DNA of 64,000 bases from Saturnia japonica (GCA_033032175.1 CM065320.1:10354001-10418000), one strand, 5' to 3'; counted from the stretch's first letter, positions 34,561-47,542 are shown. The notes: generated by a model from the letters alone, not told the origin. Made by a program: numbers and translations.

Positions 34561-35449
34561 CCAATTGTCTTGTTATATTAGATTATACAGTTATCTTGTT
34601 TGGTCACAATCTCACCTGATGCTTGACGATGTGGTCCAAAATGGTAACACGCTAAGCCTAGTGGAGGAACTGACTCTCAAGTGCAGCTTTCGGAACGACC
34701 GGAACAATCTTATGGGTAGCTATGGCCAGGTGTGCATTAGGAAATATGCTGGCACTATGATATGGTTTTATTCACTGAAAGCTCAGGTTTCAGTTCAGGT
34801 TCATACACCTTGCCACTAAGTATCATTGCTTATTGCTTCATTGCTGTTCATGTTTACTAAGTTTCTTGATTGTAGTAGTGTAGAATTTTTTTAGACTATT
34901 CAACCAGCGATTACTGCAAAATTTATTTATTTTTGTTACTTGACTGCAAAATAGGAGGGTTATGTTTTTCGAACGTATGTATGCCTGTTTCTTTGGAACC
35001 CTGTGTAGCCTAAACAACTTGGTGGATTTTAGCATACGATGTTTTTTTAGTTTCATCCTAATTGTGGGAGTGACATAGGCTATATAATATTTAAGTACGA
35101 CGTCTGGGAATCAAATAAAAAGCAAAAATGGAAAAACATTTTTGTACTCGTGTTTTTGTTTCCTTTTGATTAATTTAGGTTGGAAGTAATATGGAAGTAG
35201 TTAAATTTTTTAAAGTAAGTATGATTTTAGGTGTTAACAGCAGTTTATACTTTATAGTTATTTATAATCAACCTCAAAAAGACCGTAGTTCTAACTAGGG
35301 CCAATTTGGTTAGGGCTAGGTTATAGGGGTTAGGGCTACTCCTGAGGGTTAAGATCCAATGGGACATTTCGTGTTTGCATGTTGCCAATAAAATCCATCA
35401 ACAACTCGAGCACTGCTGCTTTGCGCTTGAAACTGTTATACTTCCATAG

Positions 35450-35640
35450 TTGAAGGAGGTAAACAAGCATACGGTCCGCCTGATGGTAAGCGGCTACTTG
35501 AAGCGGAGGCGGCTTGTAATAACCATAGATATCAACTATTGCGTTGCCGACCTTTATCCGCTAGCAGCTATGGAAACCCAACTTACAGCAGAAATACAAC
35601 AAATGTTATTTGACTGCGATCTTCTGTAGGGTGGTTGAAT
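35450..35640 (-). repeat. LINE/SINE-type 3' tail repeat, copy 2
   Basis: Reverse complement relative of 29505-29735, with GGTAAACAAGCATACGGTCC and GCCTGATGGTAAGCGGCTAC. Confidence 0.6.
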
Positions 35641-36699
35641 TCTAGCAGTTGGGCTGCCCCAAGAAGAGAGATATCTCCAGAGAAATTTCTGTCTAAACAG
35701 GTCTAACATTCTTGTGGTGATATAATTATATCTATGATTAATATTATTTTATAGTTGTCTCTATATTACTAGTGAACAAATGTTTGTATGAACTCTACAA
35801 AACTAAACTTTATAAATTGTACTCAAACTTGTTTAATTAACGTACTTGAAAGTTCAATCAGTGTTGCGTTAATTTAACGCTAGTTAATATCTCTAAAGTG
35901 CTCTTATATATTGCGCTGCGTGCGGTTACATCACAGAACATGTTGACGCGCTTCATACTCGTGTGATTCTTCGTATGGCGTGAGTCGTGAGAGTAAATGT
36001 TTAATTAGTATGAATACTGCACTTTGACTAATTGCTTGTTTATAACTACACCCATGGGCGCCAACAGCAGAGTGCAAGAGGGTGCACTTGCAACGCTCTG
36101 TCGGGAAAGAAAGTACATAGAAGAGATTAAGTTTTTATGATATGGATTTATCAGGAGCGATATTTTCTGTCAAAAGGTTATTACTACATAGTAAATATGA
36201 GATTTATGCGCCATCTAGTAACTAACAGAATTATTTTACTCTTTTGATTACTTCAAATATACTACGTACAGATTTGTTTATTCTTTATTATATTTGCTGA
36301 AAGATGGCGCCATTTCTATTATTATTATTTAAATTTATTCCATGACAATCATACTTAAGGAGTAAACTCCAGTCGTGCGTCGAAGCTGACACACACACAC
36401 ACTTTTATTTATTAAGTTACTGTTTAAATAAAAACTTAAGGCGTCTAGGTCGACTATCCAAATTTGTACAAATACATGTTAATTATGTTTTATTAGTTAG
36501 TAATGTTACTAGTATAGTGTGTAGATAGATGCTGAGTAAGAGCATTCGATCCCGAAAATTTCGGGGTTGAATTTCGACAAATCCTGGGATTTTCGGGTTT
36601 AACAAAAAAAATTGTTATATAACATTGGAAAACAAGAAAACATTATGTCAGCCATTCTGTTTTATAGATGATTTGATTAATGTGCGTTTGCGAACATGC
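35641..36699. other. intergenic, no gene seen
   Basis: AT-rich with a short AC microsatellite at about 36392-36405. No frame of interest. Confidence 0.3.
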
Positions 36700-37480
36700 T
36701 GATGCACCTTTCTGAAAGTAAATTTAAACAAGGACCTCTCAAACTTACTTTCCTGGTCTGAATCTTACGGGATTTACGTTAATCCCACGAAGTATCAATC
36801 CTTTATTATTGGTAGCTCAAAACAGCTTTCTAAATTTGACTTTAATTCATTGATTCCTCTTCAATACAATATATGTACCATTCCCTACTAAACTACAGTG
36901 AAAAATCCGTTATCTTCGATACTAAATTATGCTGGGCAGACCAAGTATAGGAAGTTAGTAGCAAATATTATGATTCTCTTCACTCTCTCAATGCGTTTGA
37001 AAAACTTTCTTCCTGTTGAAACAAAGATTTCCATAGTAAATATACCTCTTCTGGATGATGCAGACGTTGTTTACTTGTAACTCTCAGAAGATCTCTTAAA
37101 TAATCTTGATCGTCTCTTCAATAGTTGTATCCGTTTCATCTTCCCTCTTCGGAAGTTTGATCATGTATCTGAATACCGAGCCAGATATAAATGGCTACCT
37201 ATTCGGCAACGTAGGATCGTAAGAATACTTTGTCTTTTTTTTCCGTACTTAATAATCCCAAGTCCCAGAAATACTTTAAATCACTATTTCAATCTCTCGC
37301 GGATACGCACGAAAGACAACTAAGATCTTCTGATTCTTTAATTCTCAGTAAACCAAGTAATCATACTCATTTTCGCGACCGCTTTTTCGCTGTAACAGCA
37401 GCACGACTTATGCGGCATCTGGTTCCGACTCACTGGAACATTCCACTGGCCCGGCAAGCATCCCAAGATGTATGGACGAC
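36700..37480 (+). pseudogene. Jockey-like LINE reverse transcriptase C-terminal remnant
   Basis: Across frames one reads LSWSESYGIYVNPTKYQSFIIGS, RLKNFLPVETKISIVN, LNNLDRLFNSCIRFIF, then RKFDHVSEYRARYKWLPIRQ. This is the thumb region and tail of an insect Jockey-clade LINE RT. Stops and indels interrupt it, and both ends are missing. It belongs to a different family from the LINE at 47543. Confidence 0.75.
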
Positions 37481-37518
37481 TCAACCTGCTATCGAACTCC
37501 GGTCTCGGAGGGGAGTGA

Positions 37519-37714
37519 TGTAGCGACATCTACATAGTGCGACACATAGCGACATCTATCGAGCCACATACGACGCACCCTACATCGCGCTATAGAAATT
37601 AACTCTTCAATTGAGTATATATACAAGAACCCGACTACAACCGTTAGGCAGCTGCCCGCCAGACATAACACCCGCCTGGTCGGAGGATCCTCCCTTTGCA
37701 ATAGTTTTTCTACA
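37519..37714 (+). repeat. possible solo LTR, 196 bp
   Basis: It begins TGTAGCGACATC and ends CTACA, so the tips TGTAG/CTACA are inverted repeats. A TATA-like box GTATATATAC lies at about 37615-37624. I find no matching target duplication on either side, so the call is weak. It directly follows the LINE remnant. Confidence 0.3.
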
Positions 37715-38619
37715 ACAATATTTATATAACATACACTATATAGATTAAATAGTGATTCCTGGGTAAATAAGTCATTGATAGGTTACTACAAAAATAAGAA
37801 TTATTTAATACTTCAAGCGCTCTGGAAAGCTGCAACCAAGTAGGTAATGGAAGTGAAAACAACACATTCATACTTTACACTTGAATATTCTTTGTAACAT
37901 ACATAGTTGCCACAACCATATAAATTATATATAAAAATCCAAATCCTGAACACGTAGGGTTACTTGATGGGATTGCATTCTAGACATTCCATACGATTAG
38001 GCTACTCTATCGCAACGAATATATTACTGGACACTGTAGATAACATTTGGATATTAAAGTTACAAAATTTGTAAGTATTTGCTAAGTCTACTGTAAATAT
38101 ATACATTTCCACAAGTTGTATTTACGTTAAAACTGTTTACAAGTTTAGATAGTTGATAATCCTAGGGAGGGTTTGGGAAACTTGTACATCGACGGCATTC
38201 ATACCTACTTTGATTCTGTTGTACGATATTTTTAATGTATAAATGTTAGCGCTTGATCCATAATATCACCTGATATCTTATACTTAACGATGTAGCCAAA
38301 GAACAAATGGGTCTACATTTCTTAAATGCAGCAGTTTGTCGCTATAACTCTTCAAAAGTGTTCTTAGCGAGAATTCTATTACTTGTGGGTTGTAGCTAGT
38401 CAAGCGAGAAATAGAAATTGTGGTAGGATTTTATTACAATATTTTCTACGATGGTGACCGAGCTTGCTACTACTGGGTAATTATTGAGTACACGTAATAA
38501 TATTGTGATTAAAATGAGTGAATCTTAATTACTATGTTCTCAAACATCCTAGTCTACGACACTGCCCAACTTGTAAATCAATGGATAATAAATTACAACG
38601 TCATTATAAATATTACCTT
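37715..38619. other. intergenic, no gene seen
   Basis: AT-rich, nothing recognisable. Confidence 0.3.
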
Positions 38620-38910
38620 CTTTTGTCTAACTTGGCAACTAGTCCTTTTATTAAAGATTCTTCCTGTAATTAAAGAATAATTAATTACAGTGTTCTATGA
38701 TGAGTTAAGTATTCTAACAGACTGGTGACTCCCTTGTAAAATCTTTGTTGTAATGTTGTAAATTTTTGTTGCATCTCAGAAATCGTGGTCCATGTAATCC
38801 CTTCCAATCCACTTTATTTGTGCTGCTTTTTCACAATAACTAAGTTTTAGTATACAAATTGCGACCTGTATTACACAATATAGGGTCAAACAACACAAAG
38901 GAGACGCATA
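38620..38910 (+). repeat. dispersed repeat family A, copy 3
   Basis: It matches the reverse complement of 7760-8070 and the direct sequence at 58560-58805 (CTAACTTGGCAACTAGTCC, GTATTCTAACAGACTGGTGACTCCC, CCTGTATTACACAATATAGG). Confidence 0.55.
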
Positions 38911-39790
38911 CTCTTTCATACAGACATGGACCTCGGTAAAAAAAGATATGTAAAAATATGAAAACGGTGTAAATTAATAGCTAATACATTCATTCAGCCA
39001 ATTATCAAAGTCTCTGAAATTTTTTGAAATTTTTTGAATTTTGAAGATTTTTTTCAATCTGAAAGCAGAGGTTTAGGATATTTCGTAAAAGCGAAGTCAT
39101 GTAATAAACTTCAATTAAACTTTTTTCGAAGTAGGATTCTTATTAAAAAAGGGTTATGTTTATTATCTTTTAAAGTTATTAGTTTACTTAGTTTGTTGAT
39201 TGTAAATTTTAATGATATTGTACGGTTTTATAAACCGAAAATATATTCAGTGCTATAAAACATATTTCAACTAATTACATTCTGGGCCCAGAAATACCCG
39301 TATCCTTTATGTATAAAAACCAAGAAACGCACATAACAGGTGATATTATGGCTTTTACAGTTGGTGTAAGTGGTTATTTGTAATTGTTTTTATAAATCAT
39401 TGTCTGAATATTTGCCCCAATAAAAAAAAAAATGAAAAATTGGTTATACCGTATACGCAATATAAATATAGAGCATATCAATTCTTCACCCGACATTTAT
39501 TTTCATTTGTAGCAAATTAATGGCCGGACACTAATTTCCATTGTGTATTGTATAGTTCAAAAATACAATGTGAATGTAGAAGACTTGGCATTAGAATACA
39601 TATTAAAAAAATATTGATCGGTTTAAAAATACCGTGACTATGTCGCAAATGTTTAGGCTTGGATAACTTTTATATCATAAATAATTTAAAGTAATTCAAA
39701 TTTACTGTAAATACCTATATATACAAAGGATTGGTAAATTGTGGAAATTTTAACCTGATTGGTGGGGTTCCATTAGTGTTCGTTTACAAT

Positions 39791-40442
39791 CTATACACAT
39801 AAAATGCTTTGTCCTGAATGACTGACGGATCAACGCACAGCCTAAACCGCTGATCGTAGAGACATGAAACTTCGAGGGTGTGTTCTTTGTATGACGTACG
39901 TATCCGATAAGAAAGAATTTTCCGAAATTGTACCCCTAAGGGGGTGAAAAAGGGGCCAAGGTTATATGGGACAAGTGATTCCTTGGTCCAATCTACTTCA
40001 AATTTTGCATAAAGTTTTTTTAATAGAATTGATGGAAGACATGTTTCGTATTTTATTGAAATTCATCACCTAACGGGGTTAAAAAGAGGTAGAAAGTTAT
40101 TATGGCGGTGATTTGCTTCGAAGTTGATAACAATACTCCTTAGTGCTTTTGACTTAAATTACATTTTATTTTGACACTTGTTCGAAAACTCAATCCGATT
40201 TTATTCAAAAAAGGTTGAACTCACCTAAAAACATAGCAAATACTCTTTAAAATTGGAATGTCTCGGAAGTCACTGTAGTATATTAGTACCTCATTGAAGG
40301 TTTCTAAGGTTAAAGAAGTTATGCACTTTTAGGACACGGCCTCATAGGGACGTAGAGTTCAAAATTTGAAATGGTTAGGACTAGAACATTTTGGTTATAA
40401 ATTATACGAATCATTCCACATTATTAAAAAAAACATGTAAAA
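39791..40442 (+). mobile_element. Helitron-like element, partial
   Basis: It starts TCTATACACATAAAATG after an A, like the elements nearby, and contains the phrase GACTGACGGATCAACGCACAG common in lepidopteran repeats. I see no CTAG end before the next element starts at 40443, so it may be truncated or the two may be nested. Confidence 0.35.
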
Positions 40443-41158
40443 TCTATACTAAATAACATATAAAGCGGAAAAGTTTTTTGTTTGTTTAAACACGCTAATC
40501 TCTGGAACTACCAGTCAGATTCAAATAATTCTTTTTTTATATGATAGCCAGACCCACAAGGAATAGTATAGGTTATATAACATTAGGCTATAGTTTCTAG
40601 CTAGCCATAAATATCGATTTTTATTACGTAAGTCGGAAGTCCAAGCCCGAGCGAAATGCTTTAGCCGCATGCGCTGGCTTAATGGTTAATAATACGTCAA
40701 TACAATGTTCTACAAAAATATTGGCCATTAGTATATATATAAAAAAATCAGCAATTGCATATATCTATCTCTTATACATGAGCCATAATATAGTATTTTG
40801 CAATTTTTTTTGCTGAAGATTAAAAATTAATTTATGAGAATTGTTTTTAAGCATGGCATATTAATCCTTACGAACAAAAGTTACTTCATCATAAAGGCAA
40901 TTTATAATGAAGATAAACTTAGTCTTTTACAGCATGTTATTTGGACACATAGTTTGAGAGATAATACAAAATTAAAATAATTCAACACTCGGTTCGGGTC
41001 TATGTCTATAGTAGTTAGCGGCACGAAAAAGCCGCGCGACGCCGCGATGTGACCGTCTGACCGCCCGATAAAAATATTGTCTTTATTGAAGTATTATAAA
41101 TCATCAATCAGTGATTTCTTCTAAATTATATGCGGGTGAAACCGCAGGGCACAGCTAG
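40443..41158 (+). mobile_element. Helitron-like non-autonomous element, 716 bp
   Basis: Starts TCTATACTAAATAAC after A; ends GCGGGTGAAACCGCAGGGCACAGCTAG before T. The hairpin GCGG...CCGC lies just before the CTAG tip, as in Helitrons. It is a direct-orientation homologue of 44645-45259 over almost its whole length. Confidence 0.7.
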
Positions 41159-41184
41159 TCTACCTATAGTTTACAGTCTGACTA

Positions 41185-41383
41185 GCGGCCATTTTCAATA
41201 ATCTATCTAATCTAACCACTGTTTTTGTTACTGACGATAGAAAGATGTGAATAATGTTGGTCAGCTTTTGCATTTCAATAACGTATCTTTAGATAGCTAG
41301 TTTATATAAAAGCTTACCAACAGATATATCTTTCTATCGTCAGTAACAAAAACAGTGCTTAGGTTGATTATTGAAAGTGGCCG
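41185..41383. mobile_element. TA-flanked MITE with about 60-bp inverted ends
   Basis: The left arm (41185-41247) and right arm (41327-41383) are inverted copies with few mismatches, sharing the exact block CACTGTTTTTGTTACTGACG. TA lies outside each end (41183-41184, 41384-41385), which fits a Tc1/mariner-type target duplication. The 80-bp core has no coding potential. As RNA it would fold into one long hairpin. Confidence 0.75.
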
Positions 41384-42199
41384 TAGATTGAATATAATCT
41401 AAAGGTTCGTACAATTATCCGGTGACTTATAGTAAGTACGTATATATTTTAATCTGTTTGAAGTTAACGAATATTTCCTCTTAAGGATTGTCACGTACTT
41501 TTGTTTTTTCTTTGGTTGTAAACCCAGCAAACTGTCGTCGTATTTTCTTTGTTCCAATTTCCCTTGTTTACGTGACGTGGTGTAAGGAATAAGGAACAGG
41601 GGGAGATACATTAAAGAAAGAAACACAAGACTGCAGGTGTTTTATTGCGGTCGCTAGCTTGTTATGTGAAATTTTATTTAACATGTATTTCGTTTTTTTT
41701 TAAATATATCTCTCACAAGTTTCAAATTGATATTGCAATTTTGAATTACTGTGAACATGTTTATCAATTAAACTAAGTAGTTGTGGTAAAAAGTTTTAAA
41801 TTTCAAATTAGGGAAATTTATGTTATGTGCTAACTATACTGTACTGTACTGTAAAAATCAAGTTTTAAACTAAAATAAATGTTTTTATTATTATACCTAT
41901 AAGTTATGATTATGGTAAATATACCATATATAATAAATAAATTAGAAATTTTATTAAGTATAAATTAGTATCTACTACATACCTACTTAGTAATAAATAA
42001 TTTTTATTTTTAATAAAATTTATACTTCTGTTAAATTAATTAGAAATTAAATATTTACAGATTAATACAAATTAACATAAATTTATTTAGGAATTTAAGG
42101 ACAGAAATTGAAAGTAAATGGCACATTTACCGCATGCATTATCTACGTTATTTATCTATATGCTTATATATTTTTTAAATAAAATTCACTTTTACGCAG

Positions 42200-42360
42200 G
42201 ATTAAATCTTAATATCTGGGCGACCGAGCTTTGCTCGGTGTCTTACAAAATAAAAATATATCTACGTATACTTGGAATGTAAAACATTATCTAAATACAA
42301 AGTTTCACCCAAATCGTTGGAGCCGTTTCCCAGAAACTAATTACACATATATATATATAA
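42200..42360. repeat. copy of the MITE core at 19990-20130, inverted
   Basis: It has ATATCTGGGCGACCGAGC followed by TTTGCTCGGTGTCTTAC, then ATACTTGGAATGTAAA and CAAATCGTTGGAGCCGTTTC, which pair with the intron copy in reverse complement. The outer inverted ends are not seen here. Confidence 0.55.
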
Positions 42361-42969
42361 AGGTATATAAGAATTGCTCACTTAATATAATAAGATATGA
42401 ACGTTTTAGCAGTACTTCATAAAATTGGAGAAAAGTTAATAAATAATAAGTAAGTAGTAGGTAGGTTAGTAGGTAGTAGTAGTTAATAAGTTAGTAAATA
42501 CATCTTAATTATTTCCAGTGTTTTAATAGAATGATATAGTAAATATTAATGTATATGACCCACAGCAATGGTTAACTTCCCACACCCGTCTCCCTGTGGG
42601 GCGGAGAGTAGATCGTTTAAATTGCACAAATAGCTTGCGCTGCCACAATATTAGCATAAAATGAGCATTTACCGCATAGACCCAGTTAAGCTCAGTGCAC
42701 ATTGGTATTAACTATAAAATAAAACTTTGACCATTAACTACGTTCTTGAAAATACACTGTTTTAATCACTTTCATGGCGCGGTCCACGGATCCTGAATTC
42801 CGCGTTTATGATCTCGATTGAATCCTTGGAGGGTGGAAATTTCTGTTTACAAATCTTTGCCACATAGTATTTGCGCTTGTAGTATGTTTTTAATGATGAA
42901 ATATTATTCCACTTTTAAGAGATGTACACTGGCTTATAAATCATAATTTTATATTACTTCATTAGCGAC
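42361..42969. other. intergenic, no gene seen
   Basis: AT-rich, with a short TAGGTAGTAGTAG-like simple sequence near 42455-42485. Nothing else recognisable. Confidence 0.3.
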
Positions 42970-43095
42970 TATACAATACAATATACTTTATTACATAAGT
43001 AATAATAACATACATTGTTATGTAACTATTTACATTATTTGTGTACAGTTAGGCGGCCTTATGGCTTAGAGCTATTTCTTCCAGGCAACCTTAAA
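42970..43095 (-). repeat. LINE 3'-end fragment
   Basis: The minus strand reads GGTTGCCTGGAAGAAATAGC then TAAGCCATAAGGCCGCC, the common end of a lepidopteran LINE in which the last codons give GCLEE.A. It is followed by an AT-rich tail. Confidence 0.5.
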
Positions 43096-44644
43096 AATAA
43101 ATAAATATAAATAGGAATAAATTTCGTGGCGGTAAGCACATATATCACAAATATACATATTTTACAATGAAATACAAAATTGAGGGTAACACATTATAGA
43201 CCATAAATTAGACCTTAGACGACTAACAAGATCTTTTCACTATTATAATAAACATACTACACATTTTGTAATAGGGATAGAGTTGCCAACCGTACCATAA
43301 TATACAGTATTTTACTGTATTTCAGGCCGCGTACTATATATACCATCACAAAAATACTATATTTTAGCTGAATGTATTCAAAATACAATTCTTTTATGTG
43401 TACATACTTCACTTATATAGCTTATTCTGAAAAAGACTATGCTCGGCCATAAAAATGTTTGCAAACCCGGATAGGCAGATTTTTGGTGATAAAAAATAAA
43501 TTTATGTCACATTGTTAACACTAATTGCTTAGTGTTGACGATAACATACCATAATTTTATGAGATTGATAAATGTAGGAAGTGAAAGAGGTTTGTACTTT
43601 GCAAGAGTTATAGGGATAAGTAGTGCTCATTATTCTGGCCATCCCAGTAGAGGAATGCCGTGATGATATATAGAGGTAATATAAGCCATATTTTGTCAGA
43701 TGGAGTTCAATTTATCATATTTATTGCGAGGGAGAGTTCCCCTAATACGTTACCACTATTTGCCACATTGAATATTACAACTTACAACGCTTTATGATGT
43801 CCTGTATAACGTGCAGGTTATCTTCGCTCGGGAGACGCGCACGGTAAGAGCGTCTGTAACATCTGCTTCGGAACTCAAGAAACCACTTAAAAATTTGTTA
43901 CATTAGTGTTACCTAAAGCTGGCTTTTCAAAAGGAAGTAATTTAAACTAGTAATTATGCAAAGATATAAATTAATATCGCTAATCGGACGTTGAATCAGA
44001 ACCCTTTTTGTTTATAAGTAATTTATATTATAATCAAACCTTACACATTTTTTCGATTAAACAAGCGATATTTTCAAAATCAGAGCAGTAATACACCCTC
44101 GCGAGTGCACCTCGTTGAGGCTCTCGCATTAGCCGTGGCGAACAGAAAGAGCTTCAAGATCGCTAGCCATCTACACTCTCAAGCAAGAGTGTTTTTGATT
44201 CACTATATGAGCGTCGCGAACCTTTGATTCGGCCAAGAAGCGAGACGAACCGAGCGTGCGCCATGCGAGACGGACGAGGCGAGGCAAGATCGTAAGACAA
44301 AACAAGAAATGATCTTCGTTTACGCTCTCGCACTCAAGTGGCTTCATCTCGCCTTCTGGAGTGTGGATACCAGATCATCCAGAGTTATACCTATTATGCT
44401 CGTATGACGCAACTGACGCAAGACGTTTCATGATTTATAGTATATCATTTATGCATTATTATATATGTACATATTATAATTCATCATATATAAGCCTTAT
44501 CATATAACAAAATTCCACAGTAATAAGCCATCTTAAATACTCGTACCTACAATACGAAAAGACATGAATAAAATACTATTTGTATTTTAATGCAAAATGA
44601 TATTACCCTACACCTGCCATATTCAGTGTGTTCGAAACGGAAAA
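43096..44644. other. intergenic, no gene seen
   Basis: Two features stand out but are not identified: an ACTGTATTT..AATACAGTA-like inverted motif at about 43290-43330, and a GC-rich stretch at 44090-44320 with many GCGAGACG-type words. Neither has a coding frame. Confidence 0.3.
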
Positions 44645-45259
44645 TCTATACTAATATAATAAAGCGGAAACTTTTTTATTGTTTAAACACGCTAATCTTT
44701 GCAGCTACCAGTCGGATTTTAAAAATTCTTTTTGTATATGATAGCCAGACTCTCGGGGAATAGTATAAATTTCAGATAGACTTAAATATTGCTTTTGTTA
44801 CGCAAGTTGGAAGTCGAGGCCCTCCCGAACTGCTTTATCCACGTGCGCTGGCGTAATCCTTAATGATATAGGAATACAATGTTCTACAAAAATATTGGTA
44901 CTTAGTATATATATAAAAAGTCAGCGATAGAATATGCCTATCTCTTATATATAAGCCATAATAAGGTATTTTGTAACAAATATTTGTTGAAAATGAAAAA
45001 GTGAAATTCATTTTTAGACATGGAATATTATTAATCCTTACGAATAAAAGTTACTTCGTCATAAAGACAATTTTATGAAGTTAAATTTTGCTTTTTATAG
45101 TATGTTATTTGGACACATAGTTTATAGGAGATAATGAAAAATTCATATAATTTTTACTTGCGGAAAAAACAATTATGGTAGACTACCTACACGGGTACGT
45201 TGGTGGCGCGGTGTTTGTCGGATAAAATTAACACGGGTGAAACTGTGGGGCACAGCTAG
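44645..45259 (+). mobile_element. Helitron-like non-autonomous element, 615 bp
   Basis: Starts TCTATACTAATATAATAAAG after A; ends GTGGGGCACAGCTAG before T. Homologous to 40443-41158 in the same orientation (GTTTAAACACGCTAATCT, TACAATGTTCTACAAAAATATTGG, GTTATTTGGACACATAGTTT). The subterminal hairpin is weakened by mutations. No coding sequence. Confidence 0.7.
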
Positions 45260-45719
45260 TAATAAAGTAAAACAATACAAACGATATTTAAATTACGTTA
45301 CAACTTTTTGAACAGTAACGCTTTGCAACGAAGTCCAGGGGTCCCCCTCCGGTTCTTCCATAATATTTTACTCAACGGGCTATCACGCGTCATAAATCAA
45401 ACATTGTAATGCCAGACTCTGTTCTAAAGTAGGGAAGCCATCTATTTATAATTGGTGACGAGGCGAAACTGTAAAATAAATATCATATTAATTTGACACG
45501 CAGCACCAATGTTTTAATATCTGCCTTAAATTTAAAAAAATCCCTTAAGTTACTATTGCTGTTTAAAATCTATGGCAGATGTATGGATCATGTATGTATG
45601 GTCATGTTTGTATCATTTTGTGACAATACACAATTTCACCAGAACTTTATTGATACCTACTATATCTGTAGTACATAATAACATGTACATATTAAAAAGA
45701 CCTACAAAAAAATTAGCGA

Positions 45720-45862
45720 GAGCAATGTCTATCTTCTAAGGATCACCCACAATAAGCATTTTTATCTTTAAAATAACCGGGAGCAAGAGGCAGATCGATT
45801 CGTGCGTGCGTCCAATCGACGGCATTCTGTAGTCCACAAGAGCGTAGCCACGGGCACATCTA
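45720..45862 (+). mobile_element. Helitron-like 3' fragment
   Basis: It shares TTTTTATCTTTAAAATAACCGG with 58155-58180 and ends GGGCACATCTAG before a T. The 5' end is not defined. Confidence 0.4.
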
Positions 45863-46367
45863 GTTTTGTAATATAAGTGTTACAGTAAATATTATTATTA
45901 TTAAATCGTACAAACTGTACTAGGTTTCTGCTTGACATACCTAGGTCACCCGTCGTCCGATGTTTGCAATAAACGTAAATATTCAAAAATGTTGTCACTT
46001 GTATATTATTTTATTATTTCTTTTTATTGTGTACGGGATACATATCCCGAAATGTAAAAAATTCAAACACGATAATGCGAAAATTTTGCAAATGGTATTT
46101 TCTCCATACACCTTCATGTTTTTATAAGACATTCTAAGTGGCAAATGTTATTTCGGTTATTAAAATGTTTACATAATGTTAACCAGTCTTTTATTCCGTC
46201 TCCCTGGATACTCGGTGTTGTATCAAGAACCGCTTGTTTAAATCAGTGTTTTGCTTTATGCTAATATAACCCCATATTTCTACGCGCTCTGGATTTCAGT
46301 AACACAACTTAGCTTTGCTTACATTTGTAGCAAGAGCTTTCATTTATTAATATACACTATTATTCGT

Positions 46368-46488
46368 CTGTCTGTCTATTGAAGCGGAGCGGAGCGTAGA
46401 TCTGCAAATTTTGACCAATAGAATTCAATCTCTAGATTTATATGCAATTCTATTGATCAAAATGTGCATCGCTTCAGTGGACAGGCAG
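46368..46488. repeat. imperfect fold-back repeat
   Basis: The arms CTGTCTGTCTATTGAAGC...GCAAATTTTGACCAATAGAATT and the inverted AATTCTATTGATCAAAATGTGC...GCTTCAGTGGACAGGCAG pair over about 45 bp with some mismatches. The left arm carries an extra GGAGCGGAGCG. A small MITE is likely. No target duplication found. Confidence 0.55.
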
Positions 46489-47144
46489 CTTTATAAAGAG
46501 GTTAAGAGGGCTTCGAGTATGTCTGGACCGGAATGTAATAAGTTGACATAGTATGGGTTATAAAATAGGTTATAATGATTTTGTATTTCTTCTTTTTCTT
46601 CTTTTTAACTTGACAACTATAGTGGTACAAGATCGTGCGCGACCTTCCTATGTTTCCGACAGACGTTGGCGGAGGCGAGGTACTACTGACGATATCGGGG
46701 CCGGGTAATTTAGTTGCGAAGGGAAACGCATGCAATTGCGTGACGTAGGCGCACAGTCACAGTACACTAAAATAAACAATATTACGTCTTCATAAAAATG
46801 TCCGAAACGAAATCTAGGTAAACTTCAGTACTCGATTATAGTCGAGAGTACACAATTTATAACTAATGACGAAATATTATATTAACTACTTCTTAGAATT
46901 TAAAATTATTTTTGATCTATTAAACTCTAAGCAAAACATTTTATTTTTATTTAAAAAAATGTACATTCACTGCTTTTTTATAATTTTGGCTATCTGCTTC
47001 CCTGCTTTCTAACTCACAATCGCTTTAGAAACTAAAAATAAAACCCAAGTAGAAATCTATACAAATAAATATTATTAAAGTGATCGTTAGTAATGTCAAA
47101 ATAACAGCTTTTTACTATATGCATATGAAAGTATATACGGTACT

Positions 47145-47542
47145 TGTTGCGGACAGCGAGCAGGGCGAGCGAATAACGATAGTCTAATAGTATAAAATGA
47201 ACAAGTAAATGAAATAATACGTGTTAGGAATAAGGTTTATAAATACGTGTTAGGAATAGATATAATAATATGAACTGAATATGTGTGAATATGTGTATTT
47301 TAAAACGATTAGAATAAGAATATAGCTAGTTGTAAGTTTAAATGTATAGATTTCACTAGTTGTAAGGATGAACCATGCCAGACTCGGAACATCTGGCATG
47401 GTGACTCATGGTACTGCCGAGAGCGCGCACACAGGGGGTGCGCGCTCATTGGCTGAGCGACGCCCCGCACGGAATCCATCGCACTACCGGTTGCGAGGCA
47501 AAGGGCGAGGTTAAATATAGCGGAGAGGGCGGCAGTACTGCG
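47145..47542 (+). repeat. BEL 5' LTR, first part (before the nested LINE)
   Basis: TGTTGCGGACAGCGAG starts the LTR. Two strong hairpins lie inside: CCATGCCAGA/TCTGGCATGG (47373-47401, 9-base loop) and GAGCGCGCAC/GTGCGCGCTC (47421-47447, 7-base loop). A TATA-like TTAAATATAG is at 47511-47520. The last 11 bases (GCAGTACTGCG, 47532-47542) are one half of the LINE's target duplication. Confidence 0.92.
47511..47520 (+). promoter_or_regulatory. TATA-like box of the BEL LTR promoter (5' LTR)
   Basis: TTAAATATAG. In the intact 3' LTR the same box (57766-57775) lies about 30 bases before an initiator-like TCAGTTC (57799-57805), matching the insect TATA plus TCAKTY spacing. In the 5' LTR the LINE separates the two by 5.4 kb. 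Confidence 0.5.

Noticed and set aside
34439..34819. 126-codon plus-strand frame
   Set aside because: It runs through dispersed repeat family B, which recurs inverted at 28990; no domain.
35285..35345. TTAGGG-like words, possible interstitial telomere repeat
   Set aside because: Units are irregular (TTAGGGCTAGGTTATAGGGG) and not the insect TTAGG array; chance or an old repeat.
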